64,000 nucleotides of DNA from Lyngbya sp. HA4199-MV5 (GCA_019359375.1 JAHHHL010000005.1:124001-188000), one strand, 5' to 3'. Positions 8,756 through 17,710 are shown, counted from the stretch's first letter. The notes: generated from the sequence alone by a model not told the origin. Made by a program: numbers and translations.

Positions 8756-8946
8756 CTTTCAAGTCTCCGTTCTAGCTTGGCAATTTGCTGTCGGCACACT
8801 GCCACTGTTTTTTCCCACTTAGCAATCAGTCCTTGCCGCTGTTGCTCCGGCGGTCTGCTCAACTCGCCTGCAATCTTCTGTAGATGTTCATCTAAAGCCC
8901 GATGCTGGCTCTCTAGCTGCCTGCGATACTCTTTATTCTTCGTCAT
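8752..8946 (-). CDS. Small coiled-coil protein of unknown function, first of a coupled pair
   Basis: 64 residues, highly charged and helical throughout (KEYRRQLESQHRALDEHLQK ... ICKLERR-type heptads), probably a short coiled coil. The stop overlaps the start of the next gene (ATGA). The pair may encode interacting partners, since a helix-rich charged protein precedes a helix-rich acidic one; that is inference from layout. No family is recognised. Confidence 0.6.
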   Translation of the reverse strand: MTKNKEYRRQLESQHRALDEHLQKIAGELSRPPEQQRQGLIAKWEKTVAVCRQQIAKLERRLER

Positions 8947-9029
8947 GCCCTTATTCGTATTCTATCGCTCTCAAGGATGACGGATGTTTTTAACAAGGCG
9001 AAGATGCTTACAGCGGTACTTTACAAACC

Positions 9030-10367
9030 CTATTCCTCAAGCAACTGCCTAAACCTCTCATCTTCTCGAATAGCATCAAAATCCGAATCAGTCTTTGCTT
9101 TCTCTCTATAGTCAGCATTCAAGTTGATTGCCTCTCGGAGATGCTTAACTGCCAATTCAACTTCTCCTTGTGACCCACAACTACAAGCTTTACTATATGA
9201 AGCTCCATCCAAGCCTAGCTTAAGGACAAGAGCTTTGTCGTGAGATGCAATCGCGGCGGCGTACTGCTGCAAAAACTCTAATGCAATGCCTCGGTTGCTC
9301 CAAGCCTCCTGATATTCTGGTTTGAGTTCAAGAGCTTTGTCGAAAGCAGCGATTGCAGCAGTGTAAAGTTGTAAGCTTCCTAATGCAACACCTCGATTGT
9401 TCCAGACTTCATAGTAGTCCGGCTTGAGTTCAAGAGCTTTGTCGAAAGCAGCGATTGCAGCAGTGTAAAGTTGCAAATTTCCTAATGCAACACCTCGGTG
9501 GTTCCAGACTTCGTAATAATCTGGGTCAAGCTCAAGAGCTTTGTCGTAGGCAGCGAGCGCTTCCTTATATCGAGCTTCATAGAAAAGAGCCTTGCCTTGA
9601 TTGAAATAATCGTCGGGAGTTAGAGTCAATTTGGGATTAGCAGCTTGAAGGGTTTCAAGCTCTGTAGTAATTGCCTGGACTCTGGGTAGATTATCAGCAG
9701 CAACAGGCTCTTTAATTGATGCAGGGAAGAGCGTGGGAAGCTGTTGAGAGAGTTGCGTCACCCTTTCTTGTACTCGTTGTAAATCTAAAGCAGCTTTGTC
9801 AAATTTAGACTTGGTTTCAGTGCTCAAGCTGTTAAGTTCTACTTGTGCAATGGCAGTCTGCTCTTTCAACGCTTTCAAGACCTGCTTTGCCTCTAAAACC
9901 ATGCCTTCAAGCTGTTTTTTTGTCTCAGAAGTCACCTCTTCAATTTCTTGCTTCGCAGCACTAATTTGCTCTACTGTCTCTCTTTTGATTTCTTCACCCG
10001 ATTTTGTAATTTCAGCCAGCAACTCACTCAGTACGCTGCGCCGCAGCAGCCAGAAACCAAGAACCGTCAGAATGGGAAACAGCGTTAAGACGACTAGCAA
10101 AACATTGAGCAGCGTTGTCGTGTGGCTGAAGGCACGATCGACCTCAGCTTGGACACGATCGCCGATCACTTTGCTCTCTTCTAAATCTTTTTTAATTAAT
10201 TCGTGCAGCCGTTTCTCTTCGCGGAGTTGCTGTAATTCTTGCTGTTGTTGCAGGTTCAGCGATGCCGACGTTTGCGGAACAGGCGATGGCTTGGGTTGAG
10301 CGATCGCAGGCGTAACTGTGACCAACAAGCCTGATAGAACAGCGATCGCTTGATATCTAAACCTCAT
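9030..10367 (-). CDS. Membrane-anchored TPR protein with coiled coil
   Basis: About 445 residues from ATG 10367. A signal-like hydrophobic segment (AIAVLSGLLVTVTPAIA) is followed by a Gln-rich coil (LNLQQQQELQQLREEKRLHE). Then come a transmembrane helix (TTLLNVLLVVLTLFPILTVL, about residue 85) and a long charged coiled coil (about 110-215). The C-terminal half has at least four TPR units, each reading A-Y/F-DKALEL-PDYYEVWNHRGVALG or close to it. Such proteins usually act as scaffolds, with the TPRs binding a partner. The middle TPRs are nearly identical at DNA level. The frame extends to a TTG at 10409, but the ATG gives a better signal sequence. Confidence 0.8.
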   Translation of the reverse strand: MRFRYQAIAVLSGLLVTVTPAIAQPKPSPVPQTSASLNLQQQQELQQLREEKRLHELIKKDLEESKVIGDRVQAEVDRAFSHTTTLLNVLLVVLTLFPILTVLGFWLLRRSVLSELLAEITKSGEEIKRETVEQISAAKQEIEEVTSETKKQLEGMVLEAKQVLKALKEQTAIAQVELNSLSTETKSKFDKAALDLQRVQERVTQLSQQLPTLFPASIKEPVAADNLPRVQAITTELETLQAANPKLTLTPDDYFNQGKALFYEARYKEALAAYDKALELDPDYYEVWNHRGVALGNLQLYTAAIAAFDKALELKPDYYEVWNNRGVALGSLQLYTAAIAAFDKALELKPEYQEAWSNRGIALEFLQQYAAAIASHDKALVLKLGLDGASYSKACSCGSQGEVELAVKHLREAINLNADYREKAKTDSDFDAIREDERFRQLLEE

Positions 10368-10547
10368 TCCATGCTGCCTGTAGAGTTTTCGTGCTGAAGA
10401 AGCAACCAATTAATGCGACTAAGATAACCGATCGTCTTCATCAAGCGATCGAAGGGCTTGTGAGCGATCGTCCTCCATCAAACCCGTTACTTAATGCAGC
10501 CCTAAACTCGATTTGAGCCATTTGGAGGAATAGGGACAAGGTATAGA

Positions 10548-10665
10548 ACCTGAGTTCGGGGTTAAGCTGAAACCCTTATACCATCGTCATCTATGTTAAG
10601 CTCTCGCCAACGTGTTTGCGGTGTTTCAGCCGATTAGCACCACATAAGCGTCTTAACCCGAACTG
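10548..10665. repeat. Long-armed inverted repeat
   Basis: The left arm AGTTCGGGGTTAAG followed by CTGAAAC (about 10553-10575) is complementary to GTTTCAG (10623-10629) and CTTAACCCGAACT (about 10652-10664). Together they could form a two-part hairpin of about 115 bases. Nothing in it codes for protein. It directly precedes the 87-bp dispersed repeat, and the two may belong to one decayed element. Confidence 0.55.
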
Positions 10666-10671
10666 ACGTTA

Positions 10672-10758
10672 AGGTGGTGTTCTAGAACTGCTGTTCACGA
10701 TTCTGTAGTAGGGGCGTGACATGTAACGTTCCTACTCGCCGACCCACACGTTTGAAAT
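10672..10758 (-). repeat. Dispersed 87-bp repeat, copy A (inverted relative to copy B)
   Basis: Its reverse complement aligns along its whole length with 29042-29128. Shared landmarks in order are TTTCAAA-GTGTG-GTCGGCG, then TAGGAACGTTACAT..CG.CCCTAC, then AGAA-TCGTGAA-A, then TTCTAGAACAC.ACCT. The palindromic core GTAGGGACGTTACA/TGTAACGTCCCTAC is also found alone at 26757. Copy A contains a perfect GTTCTAGAAC palindrome (10679-10688). Confidence 0.75.
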
Positions 10759-10824
10759 ACCACCTGTTTATAAATTCTTTTGTCTGAAAGCGGCTTTTTT
10801 TTTCAAGATCGCTTTTGATAGGGC

Positions 10825-11844
10825 ATGACGGTTTTTCCTATTCAGCAGTCGATGAAGCGCTTACAGAGTTCCTTGCTTGCCTGTTTCTTCCTGGTTGGTA
10901 GTGGCTTACTGACAGGCTGCAATGTGGAGAAGGCGCGTGCCATTCAGGGTGCCGCGATTCAGTTTAAGTCTGAGTCTCTCGCGGCAATTCAGGCGATCGA
11001 CGACATGCGGAAGCAAGAACTGGAGCCACCACCGCGATCGCCCAACGACATTCGGAGCGAGTTTGTAACGGGCATCCTGAACTCCAGAAGCGAGATTAAC
11101 GGTAATTTGATTGATCTGGCGATCGATCCCTACAAGCCGCCCGATGATCCGCAGTGGAATACGTTTACAGCCGATTTGCGGAACCAGTACGAAACCTTTG
11201 CTGCGATTTTTGACAAACTGGATGCGGGTAGCCTGGTTGCCGTGGATGAGGTTCGCCAATCGGCAGAACATGCCAAAACGTTGACAGTACAGATGGCCCT
11301 GTTTGCCGACGCGGTGAGTAAGAATCCACCCGTGCTCTACCGCTACCGGAACACGATCGTCGTGAAACTTCGCAAGCAGCGTCAAACCTACCAAACCCTT
11401 CAGGCACAGCTCAAAGCAAACCACGGCTCGATCGATGCCAGCCCTCAAGCATCGCGTGACAAACTGCGCGACATTGAAAACCAGGTCGGTGAAGCGATGG
11501 GTGAATGGCAACAGGTGAAGCAGCAAGAGCAAAAGCTGCTGGAGACAACCCTCAGCCAATGCTTAAAAGCTGCCGTACTGGGTAAGGAGTTGGGGAACCT
11601 CATCAATCGCTACGACAAACTGGATCTGAACACGATTAATCTACTGGTGCCACGCATTCTCAACACGGCTGGAGCCATTACCGGGCGTGATGTCAGCTTT
11701 CTGCGCGGCAAAACAGCCAGCGTGATTGGTGAAATCAACCAGGATCCACTCTGGAAAGGTGCAGCAAACCTGGCTCTGGAGCAAGTCAATACGGCTGTTG
11801 TCAATCGACGGAAAGCACAGGCTTCGCTCGCCGTTAAGAAGTAA
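10825..11844 (+). CDS. Predicted lipoprotein, function unknown
   Basis: 339 residues with a lipoprotein signal: a hydrophobic segment (LLACFFLVGSG) leads to the lipobox LLTGC at about residues 28-32, so the mature protein would be lipid-anchored at Cys32. The remainder is almost entirely helical and charged (for example RDKLRDIENQVGEAMGEWQQ), with no recognised catalytic motif. It may be a periplasmic helical-bundle protein. ATG 10825 has an AGGG a few bases upstream; ATG 10852 (MKRLQSSLL) is an equally reasonable start and gives a more compact signal peptide. The gene is followed by another small gene on the same strand after about 180 bp. Confidence 0.7.
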   Translation: MTVFPIQQSMKRLQSSLLACFFLVGSGLLTGCNVEKARAIQGAAIQFKSESLAAIQAIDDMRKQELEPPPRSPNDIRSEFVTGILNSRSEINGNLIDLAIDPYKPPDDPQWNTFTADLRNQYETFAAIFDKLDAGSLVAVDEVRQSAEHAKTLTVQMALFADAVSKNPPVLYRYRNTIVVKLRKQRQTYQTLQAQLKANHGSIDASPQASRDKLRDIENQVGEAMGEWQQVKQQEQKLLETTLSQCLKAAVLGKELGNLINRYDKLDLNTINLLVPRILNTAGAITGRDVSFLRGKTASVIGEINQDPLWKGAANLALEQVNTAVVNRRKAQASLAVKK

Positions 11845-12025
11845 CCCTGACTCAACCAGCTAGTGCTGATCCAAACGAAGGAACATCTGACCTTTCAACG
11901 TTTTACGCGGTGCCCAACCCAACGATAGCCATCGTCAGCTTCAAACACGATCGCGCAACCATGCCTCCCACCCAAGCTTTCACAACCGCGCCCCAAAAAC
12001 TAGGACACCCAACGATAGGAGCCTG

Positions 12026-12322
12026 ATGATGACCGATAGCAACACGATCTTTCTTCAAACAGCGGCGGCTGTGATGAACGAGTTAGATATCCGGTATATG
12101 GAAGCTGATTTGGATGGCAAAGTGCAGCTTAAGGAAGACCTGGACAGAGCCATGATGACGTTCTCAGAGATTCGCTGCCGCATTTTAGAACGTGAAATTA
12201 TCTGTAAACCAGAGGACATTGCCAAAATGCAGCAGCTACGGCAAGAGGTCAATGATGCAGAAGAAATCCAATCAGTGCTTTCGACGATGATACGGTTGAC
12301 GAAGTTTTTTGCCCGCTTGTAG
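12026..12322 (+). CDS. Small helical protein of unknown function
   Basis: 98 residues. Two ATGs are adjacent (12026, 12029), with an AGGAG ribosome-binding site at about 12018. The protein is helical and charged, with LDGKVQLKEDLDRAMMTFSE and KPEDIAKMQQLRQEVNDAEE as the clearest segments and no membrane helix. No family is recognised. It lies downstream of the lipoprotein gene on the same strand, so co-transcription is possible. Confidence 0.65.
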   Translation: MMTDSNTIFLQTAAAVMNELDIRYMEADLDGKVQLKEDLDRAMMTFSEIRCRILEREIICKPEDIAKMQQLRQEVNDAEEIQSVLSTMIRLTKFFARL

Positions 12323-12578
12323 GGTCAGTTCAATGGCACCCGATCGTCAGCCGTACGAGAGAGACGCGATCGAACGCTATACTCAAAGCCAGATTTAAAC
12401 AGAATGTGAATTTTCTAGATCAGTCCACTATATTTAGGTATTATCTGAAGCTTAAAATCGAAGTAGAATGATTCTCAAGCGCTAGATATAGCGTTTGCAG
12501 CAGTCGTAGTTGATGACGGTGGTTTCAGACAATGGGTGGTTAACAGCGAATCTAGCAAGGCTTCGGCGCGGGTGTGAG

Positions 12579-15077
12579 ATGGAACACTGGGAATTTTTAT
12601 TACAGAAAGAGGGCGATCGCTCCTGGCTACCACTCGATTCACCAGATGTGGAGATCCTGGAGGGTCGCTATCGCGTGGTTGCCCGTTCAAAGTATGCCAA
12701 TGCGGCGATCGACATTCGGATCGTTCACCTGGCAACAGACGAAGTGCCTCCAAAGCGCCGCATTCAAAAGCGATCGTGCCGCACCAATCACGATGGCTTA
12801 ATGGTGGTCATTCCCTTCACCCATCTTGAGGCAGGACAGTGGGAATTATGCTGCTCCCCCGCCGACTTGATGAGCGACCTGATGGCAGGGGCACAGGCTC
12901 ATGCCTTAAAGCTGCAAGTGGTCGCACATTCCTTAGAAGAAGACTGGGAACCTGAGTGGGTCTCGCCGGATGCTCACCTCAATGCTGCCTCCACTCCTGT
13001 CGCTCCAAGTCCGCAGCCGGAGTCAGATCGAGACCTCCAAGATGCCGTCAGCACTAATCATGCGACGATCGCCGATCCCTCTGCAACTTCCCCTGTGAGT
13101 GAGCCGTCCCCGTCGCCCACAGCCACTAATCAACCAGCCTCATTGCCTCCAGAGGTGGCTGAAATTCTTGCCGCTTCAATGGATCGGTTGTTCCAGATTG
13201 CTGAGCAAATGTCTGATCAGTTGGTGGATGAAGTGCTGCACGATTTTGACTTAAGCACGATCGCGGATGCTCCCACAACTCCAACGGAGATCGATTGCTC
13301 CATCTCCGATCCAGCGACGATCGCGTCTGTTGCTCCAAACGATCCGGTTGCTGATGAGTTAGAACAGGAGCCACTCTTCGCAGGCTATACGCTTGCAGCC
13401 CATGAAACGTTTGTGCTAACGCTCGACCAGACTGCCTTTGTTGCGTCACGGGGAGAAGTGCTGTCGCTTTCTGGTCAGGTTGCGATCGCGTCTGACTCTG
13501 AACGATTCTCTAGTCAGCCCTTAGCCCCAACAGCGGCATTGCCTCTGACGAGTAGCGCCTCAGGCATGAGTGATCCGTGGGAAAGCGATGATTCACTCGA
13601 CTTGCTGGGCGCAACGGCTCAAGAAATTCAGCTTTGCCTGCGCGATCCTCAGAGTCTACAGGTATTGGTGAGCGATCGCCAACCCCTGCTGCAGCAGACC
13701 TTACCCCATGCCTTTACCTTTTCGTGCTCACTACCCGAAGCCTTTGCGACCCATCTCGTGTTAGGTGAAGTGCTGCTCTGTGGCACGCTGGCAGGCCGTG
13801 AAACGCCCTCGATCGCGCTAGTCACCCAGGCGTTTTCCATTACGGTTGACCCTGGCGCACTCGTTGGCGAACTGACGAAGCTAAACGACGCGCTGACGAC
13901 AGACATTGAAGATGAAGAGCGCATCGATTTGCCGCTAGAACTCTCCTCTCGCCTGAAAGAGCAAGCCGCCCCCGCGCTGGATTTGTCGTTCTTAAATGAG
14001 ACCGTTGCTGAGCCGTCCGTGGAGCGATCGCCTCGCTTTCCCTCCCTGGCTGGACAACCACTACCACCCCAGATTTATCGACCTGACCCAAATCAGGTAC
14101 GCGCAAAAGCACTGGATCTGCCTGCCTTTAAGCTGGTTGCAGAACCAACGGCACCGACTCAAGCCGATCGGTCATCTGCGGACGAACAGCTTGCAACCGA
14201 GCAAGAGACCGTCGAGGCGATCGCGAGTAATTCACCTGCCGTAGCTGTGGACAATACTGAAGCGGCGCAGATGCAGCCAGATGACACGCAAATAGAGGAC
14301 GAGAGTTCTGATGCTCCGGCAAATGGGGTGAGTGAGGTTGCCTCATCTGATGCAGAGACAAGCGTTGTCGCGGAGAGCCTGAACCCAGATACCGAAAAAG
14401 CATCGCTGGATTTGCCATCGCCTACCCACATGTCGTTTCAATCGCTAAAACTTCAGGATCGGTTTCTCACCCGCCTGACCTCCTTAGCGACAGACGCTGA
14501 GCTTTCAGCCCTATTAAAAGCCAGCATTGCACCTGGTCAAGTGTCGGCTCCTTCAACGCCATCCCCATCGATCGCGGAAGACCGTTCACTCACGGATGAG
14601 ATTGTCATTGATGATGATCCTTCCCCTACCGAACGACGACGCAAAAAGCCAGCGAACTCTCCTGAACCAACGCCTTTAGATGCACCACCCAGTCATCTGC
14701 TTCTGCCAGCAGATGAGCCAGTGCCAACACCCATCCTGGAAGTGACAACGGGAGAATTGACGGCTGGCAGGCCTGTTAATATTCGGGTGAAATTGCCCAA
14801 CCTCTTGCCCCGCATTTACGTCAAGCTCTGGGTCACCGATCGCCAAACCCGATCGCTCCTGGATGGTCCTCGTTGGCTCGTCGATTTTCTCCCCAATGGG
14901 TTAGGCGAGTTAGAAGCATTGACCCCTCTGACTGTGCCCTTTGGGAGTGTAGAACTGCGTTTTGAGGCGATCGCGGTGGAAATGCACACTCAGCGCGAAA
15001 GCTACAAAGTTACGGTCGATCGGGTCGTCGTGCCGCCCGATTTGCCAAACGTCTCCCTGGATGACTTTCATCCTTAG
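12579..15077 (+). CDS. Large acidic protein of unknown function with conserved ends
   Basis: 832 residues from ATG 12579. An N-terminal domain of about 130 residues (MEHWEFLLQKEGDRSWLPLD ... GRYRVVARSKYANAAIDIRI) looks folded. So does the C-terminal domain of about 110 residues (PILEVTTGELTAGRPVNIRVKLPNLLPRIYVKLWVTDRQTRSLLDG ...), which resembles a beta-sandwich. Between them lie some 550 residues rich in Ser, Pro, Ala, Asp and Glu, probably disordered, with a few islands that repeat the theme of the C-terminal domain (for example ETFVLTLDQTAFVASRGEVL). No signal peptide or membrane helix is visible. The design matches a conserved cyanobacterial hypothetical protein. The frame is open from 12510, but the first ATGs there precede an unlikely leader. 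Confidence 0.7.
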   Translation: MEHWEFLLQKEGDRSWLPLDSPDVEILEGRYRVVARSKYANAAIDIRIVHLATDEVPPKRRIQKRSCRTNHDGLMVVIPFTHLEAGQWELCCSPADLMSDLMAGAQAHALKLQVVAHSLEEDWEPEWVSPDAHLNAASTPVAPSPQPESDRDLQDAVSTNHATIADPSATSPVSEPSPSPTATNQPASLPPEVAEILAASMDRLFQIAEQMSDQLVDEVLHDFDLSTIADAPTTPTEIDCSISDPATIASVAPNDPVADELEQEPLFAGYTLAAHETFVLTLDQTAFVASRGEVLSLSGQVAIASDSERFSSQPLAPTAALPLTSSASGMSDPWESDDSLDLLGATAQEIQLCLRDPQSLQVLVSDRQPLLQQTLPHAFTFSCSLPEAFATHLVLGEVLLCGTLAGRETPSIALVTQAFSITVDPGALVGELTKLNDALTTDIEDEERIDLPLELSSRLKEQAAPALDLSFLNETVAEPSVERSPRFPSLAGQPLPPQIYRPDPNQVRAKALDLPAFKLVAEPTAPTQADRSSADEQLATEQETVEAIASNSPAVAVDNTEAAQMQPDDTQIEDESSDAPANGVSEVASSDAETSVVAESLNPDTEKASLDLPSPTHMSFQSLKLQDRFLTRLTSLATDAELSALLKASIAPGQVSAPSTPSPSIAEDRSLTDEIVIDDDPSPTERRRKKPANSPEPTPLDAPPSHLLLPADEPVPTPILEVTTGELTAGRPVNIRVKLPNLLPRIYVKLWVTDRQTRSLLDGPRWLVDFLPNGLGELEALTPLTVPFGSVELRFEAIAVEMHTQRESYKVTVDRVVVPPDLPNVSLDDFHP

Positions 15078-15093
15078 CCGTTGTCGCTTCAAA

Positions 15094-15237
15094 GCTATTC
15101 ATTCTGTCGAGTGATGGATGAGCAGCAGATAAAAACGGATGAAACAGATGCTTTTTTCACTTTTTGTCGATCGCGTATCCGCTTCATCCGCTTCAAATCT
15201 GTTGCCAACCAAACGCGCTCTTAAAGTGAAATGCCCC
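15094..15237. repeat. Dispersed imperfect hairpin repeat, copy 3
   Basis: The left part AGCTATTCATTCTGTC (about 15093-15108) and AAAAACGGATGAAACAGATG (15131-15150) pair with ATCCGCTTCATCCGCTTCAA (15177-15196) and TCTGTTGC. The right flank AAAGTGAAATG resembles AAAATGAAATG of copy 1, and the left flank CTATTxCATTCTGxC is also shared with copy 1. The copy occupies most of the 300-bp space before psaI. Confidence 0.75.
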
Positions 15238-15381
15238 CGATTGTCGCCTTCGTGATGCAACTCCCCCCTACAGACTAAATATTCAGGCAAAATATTAAGA
15301 ATGGTTAGAAGTGAAAAACATGTCCTCGCTTCACAGTAGAGTCAGTTTTGGAACCACTTAAATCTAGATAGGAAACTTGTT

Positions 15382-15510
15382 ATGACAGGTTCATACGCAG
15401 CTTCGTTCTTACCCTGGATTCTCATTCCAGTTGTTTGCTGGCTTCTGCCAGCAGTGGTCTTTGGTCTGCTGTTTCTTTATATTGAGCGGGAAGATCCCAG
15501 CGGCATTTAA
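15382..15510 (+). CDS. psaI: Photosystem I reaction centre subunit VIII
   Basis: 42 residues ([20 protein letters not shown] ... [14 protein letters not shown]), matching PsaI, a single-helix membrane subunit at the PSI trimer interface that helps organise PsaL. The AASFLPWI and LPAVV.GLLF.YIE signatures are present. An AGGAAA ribosome-binding site lies about 11 bases upstream of the ATG. It converges with the psbEFLJ operon and shares a hairpin terminator with it. Confidence 0.95.
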   Translation: MTGSYAASFLPWILIPVVCWLLPAVVFGLLFLYIEREDPSGI

Positions 15511-15553
15511 GTACACTGTGGCTTACGATCGCCATTGCTCATAGAAAAACCTT

Positions 15554-15590
15554 AAAGCGCCCACCTAATTTGATTAAGTGGGCGCTTTTA
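15554..15590. terminator. Rho-independent terminator, likely bidirectional
   Basis: The arm AAAGCGCCCAC (about 15554-15564) pairs with GTGGGCGCTTTT (15579-15590) around a TAATTTGATTA loop that can extend the stem. The T-run on one side and the A-run on the other suit termination of psaI from the left and psbEFLJ from the right. Confidence 0.85.
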
Positions 15591-15662
15591 AATTGGCTAA
15601 ATCGTATCTTTGAAGCGAGTTAACCCCGTTGGGGGCTATTGCGCTAGCGTCTGAATCAAGAC

Positions 15663-15782
15663 CTACATGGATGATCCCAAACCCGAATACGCGCCATAAA
15701 AGAAAAGACCGAGAACGACCAGCACGCCTGTGCCCGCGACCGTTGCTACAATCCACAACGGAATTTTTCCAGAACTAGACAC
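15663..15782 (-). CDS. psbJ: Photosystem II protein J
   Basis: 39 residues ending in [13 protein letters not shown], with the PsbJ core [20 protein letters not shown]; a one-helix PSII subunit near cytochrome b559 that affects electron flow from QA. The start is a GTG at 15782, chosen because AAGAGG lies seven bases upstream. Another GTG three codons earlier overlaps that ribosome-binding site. It is the last gene of psbEFLJ, 69 bp after psbL. Confidence 0.95.
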   Translation of the reverse strand: MSSSGKIPLWIVATVAGTGVLVVLGLFFYGAYSGLGSSM

Positions 15783-15851
15783 AACAATCACCTCTTAAAT
15801 GAAGAAAGCTCAGCTAATGAAAATGAACGCTTATTGTGAACCAAAAAGGCA

Positions 15852-15974
15852 TTAGTTAAAGAAATAGCTTGAGAAGAGAATGCCAAGTGTAAAAATCATG
15901 AGCAAACCCAGGTAGAGCGATGTCCGGTTTAGCTCGACTGGCTGCTTGTTTGGGTTTGGACTTCTGGTTGCCAT
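15852..15974 (-). CDS. psbL: Photosystem II protein L
   Basis: 40 residues ([20 protein letters not shown] then [20 protein letters not shown]), matching PsbL almost throughout. This single-helix subunit sits at the PSII dimer interface and is needed for normal QA function. The gene starts nine bases after psbF ends. Confidence 0.97.
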   Translation of the reverse strand: MATRSPNPNKQPVELNRTSLYLGLLMIFTLGILFSSYFFN

Positions 15975-15983
15975 GAGTATGCC

Positions 15984-16118
15984 CTATCGTTGAATAAACT
16001 GCATTGCGGCGATCGCGCCTAAGAAGAAAACAGACGGCACAGCCAGCGTATGCACAGCTAGCCATCTCACAGTGAAAATAGGATACGTAACGGGTTCGTT
16101 GGGGGTTCTGCTAGTCAT
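15984..16118 (-). CDS. psbF: Cytochrome b559 beta subunit
   Basis: 44 residues with one membrane helix. His23 in [13 protein letters not shown] is the axial haem ligand. It pairs with PsbE to form cytochrome b559 in the PSII core, needed for PSII assembly and photoprotective electron transfer. It lies 20 bp after psbE in the standard psbEFLJ order. Confidence 0.97.
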   Translation of the reverse strand: MTSRTPNEPVTYPIFTVRWLAVHTLAVPSVFFLGAIAAMQFIQR

Positions 16119-16138
16119 AGCGGTGAGTCATCCTTAAA

Positions 16139-16387
16139 CTACTTGGCGAGAAACTCTTCGATCTCTTGTTTCGCTTCAAAACGGTCTTTAATGATCGGTG
16201 CGGATTGCACTTGCGTTGGGTAGTATTCGTTTGGGCGAGGGGTGCCAAAAGCGTCATAGGCCAAGCCCGTTTGCACAAACAGCCAGCCTGCAATGAATAG
16301 CGCTGGAATTGTGATGCTATGAATCACCCAGTAACGGATGCTTGTAATAATGTCCCCAAACGGGCGCTCTCCAGTAGTACCAGCCAT
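16139..16387 (-). CDS. psbE: Cytochrome b559 alpha subunit
   Basis: 82 residues, standard length. The N-terminus [20 protein letters not shown] leads to His23 (YWVIHS), the haem ligand, and a single membrane helix ([19 protein letters not shown]). The lumenal tail ([13 protein letters not shown]) is conserved. It is first of psbEFLJ and lies about 180 bp downstream of ycf48, with which it forms the widely conserved rubA-ycf48-psbEFLJ block. Confidence 0.98.
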   Translation of the reverse strand: MAGTTGERPFGDIITSIRYWVIHSITIPALFIAGWLFVQTGLAYDAFGTPRPNEYYPTQVQSAPIIKDRFEAKQEIEEFLAK

Positions 16388-16568
16388 TTAGATTCCTCCA
16401 CTGACAACAATTAAACGCTGACTTATGTTCATCATACGAAACCACCGAACCACTCACAAGCAACTTTTTAAGATTAAGTGAAAGCGGCTTTACATCAGGA
16501 AACGATGAGTGGTAAACCGCTGCTTGATCTGGTTGCTTCATCTTTATCGTGACCGCGATCGTCCTCAA

Positions 16569-17594
16569 CTAGGCGGCTGCATCGCTATACCGGAGCAACG
16601 TGCCCTTTTGACCAATAATAAAGCCCCGATCTGACCCCAGGAAGAGGATTTTATAAAGGTTAGAGGGAACGTTCTCGATCGAGCGATCTTTTTCCCACGT
16701 TTCGCCACCATCCAGGCTACGTAAGAGATTGCCGCTGCCTCCAGAAACCCACACCTCATTCGGGGTGCGGTATGCCAGGTCTAATAAGCCCCAACTGGTA
16801 GAAAACTCTGGACTCACTGCGTTTTCCCACTCATCGGGCGTGTTAGGTACTTGAAACTGAATCTGTCCACCCCGCGCAATCATCCACAGCCGACCATCTG
16901 GCGCAAACCCCATAGTTTGAAGGCGACGCGAACTATTGCGGTTGTGGGGTTCCCATGCGGTTTGACCTGGCTCCCAGATTGAGTAGAAATTACCACGGGA
17001 GGAGACAGCGACATAGCGACCATCCGGTGCCCGCGAAATATTGCGGATGACACCCACCGCTGCTTCTACCATTGCCTTCCAGTTTTTGCCACCGTCTGCT
17101 GTGCGGTAGATCGCACCAATGTCAGTGGTCATCTCAGCGGACTTAGGACCAAGGGCAAGGACGGTATTAGGAGAACCAGGAAGCTTTGCGCTCAACGGCA
17201 CTCTAGACCAGGATTTGCCACCATCCGTCGTGTGGAGCAACAGGGAAGGTTGTCCGGCGATCCAGCCTTCGTCGCCCGAAAAGCTGACCGAATTGAAGCG
17301 ATACGCCTGATCTAGCTCTAAGCTGCGCGTCTCCCAGGTTTTACCGCCATCGGTCGTTTCTAACAACGTGGAGCTGGTGCCTGTCAGCCAACCATGCTGA
17401 GCGTCGATAAAACTTAGATCCAGCAGGTTGGCATCGGTTGGCACCGAAACAGGTTGCCAGGGAGTGCCGCTAATGGAAGGCAGATAACCGCCGCAGCTTG
17501 AGCACAGCAGCACGATCGCACACAGCACGATCGCCTGCTTGATGAAAGCCCACTGTCCGATCGTCCGCCTGAAAAATGTTGTGACTAAATGCAT
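16569..17594 (-). CDS. ycf48: Photosystem II assembly/stability factor Ycf48 (HCF136)
   Basis: About 341 residues from ATG 17594 (355 from 17636). The hydrophobic leader ends in a lipobox LCSSC, so the protein is likely lipid-anchored in the thylakoid lumen. The mature part is a seven-bladed propeller: the repeated TTDGGKTWE / TTDGGKSWS / TADGGKNWK / SLDGGETWE motifs mark the blades. Ycf48 binds newly made D1 and assists PSII reaction-centre assembly, fitting its place between rubredoxin and psbE. The downstream ATG (MHLVTTFF) gives the more usual signal length. Confidence 0.95.
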   Translation of the reverse strand: MHLVTTFFRRTIGQWAFIKQAIVLCAIVLLCSSCGGYLPSISGTPWQPVSVPTDANLLDLSFIDAQHGWLTGTSSTLLETTDGGKTWETRSLELDQAYRFNSVSFSGDEGWIAGQPSLLLHTTDGGKSWSRVPLSAKLPGSPNTVLALGPKSAEMTTDIGAIYRTADGGKNWKAMVEAAVGVIRNISRAPDGRYVAVSSRGNFYSIWEPGQTAWEPHNRNSSRRLQTMGFAPDGRLWMIARGGQIQFQVPNTPDEWENAVSPEFSTSWGLLDLAYRTPNEVWVSGGSGNLLRSLDGGETWEKDRSIENVPSNLYKILFLGSDRGFIIGQKGTLLRYSDAAA

Positions 17595-17710
17595 TGCGCT
17601 CAAATCTCTACTCAATCCAATCAAGTTATGTGTCAAGAATGTCTAAGCTGTTCCTCAGAATATGCAGATTTACGATCGAGCCAGGGCAAAAGCCTTACCA
17701 CCGATCAGCT

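Larger units (their letters stand above)
10410..10824. other. Long divergent spacer holding two repeat structures
   Basis: About 415 bp between the TPR and lipoprotein genes. It contains HIP1-type sites (10430-10475), a large inverted repeat (10548-10665) and one copy of an 87-bp dispersed repeat (10672-10758). An oligo-T stretch near 10795-10803 lies just before the lipoprotein start. No gene is seen. Confidence 0.6.
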
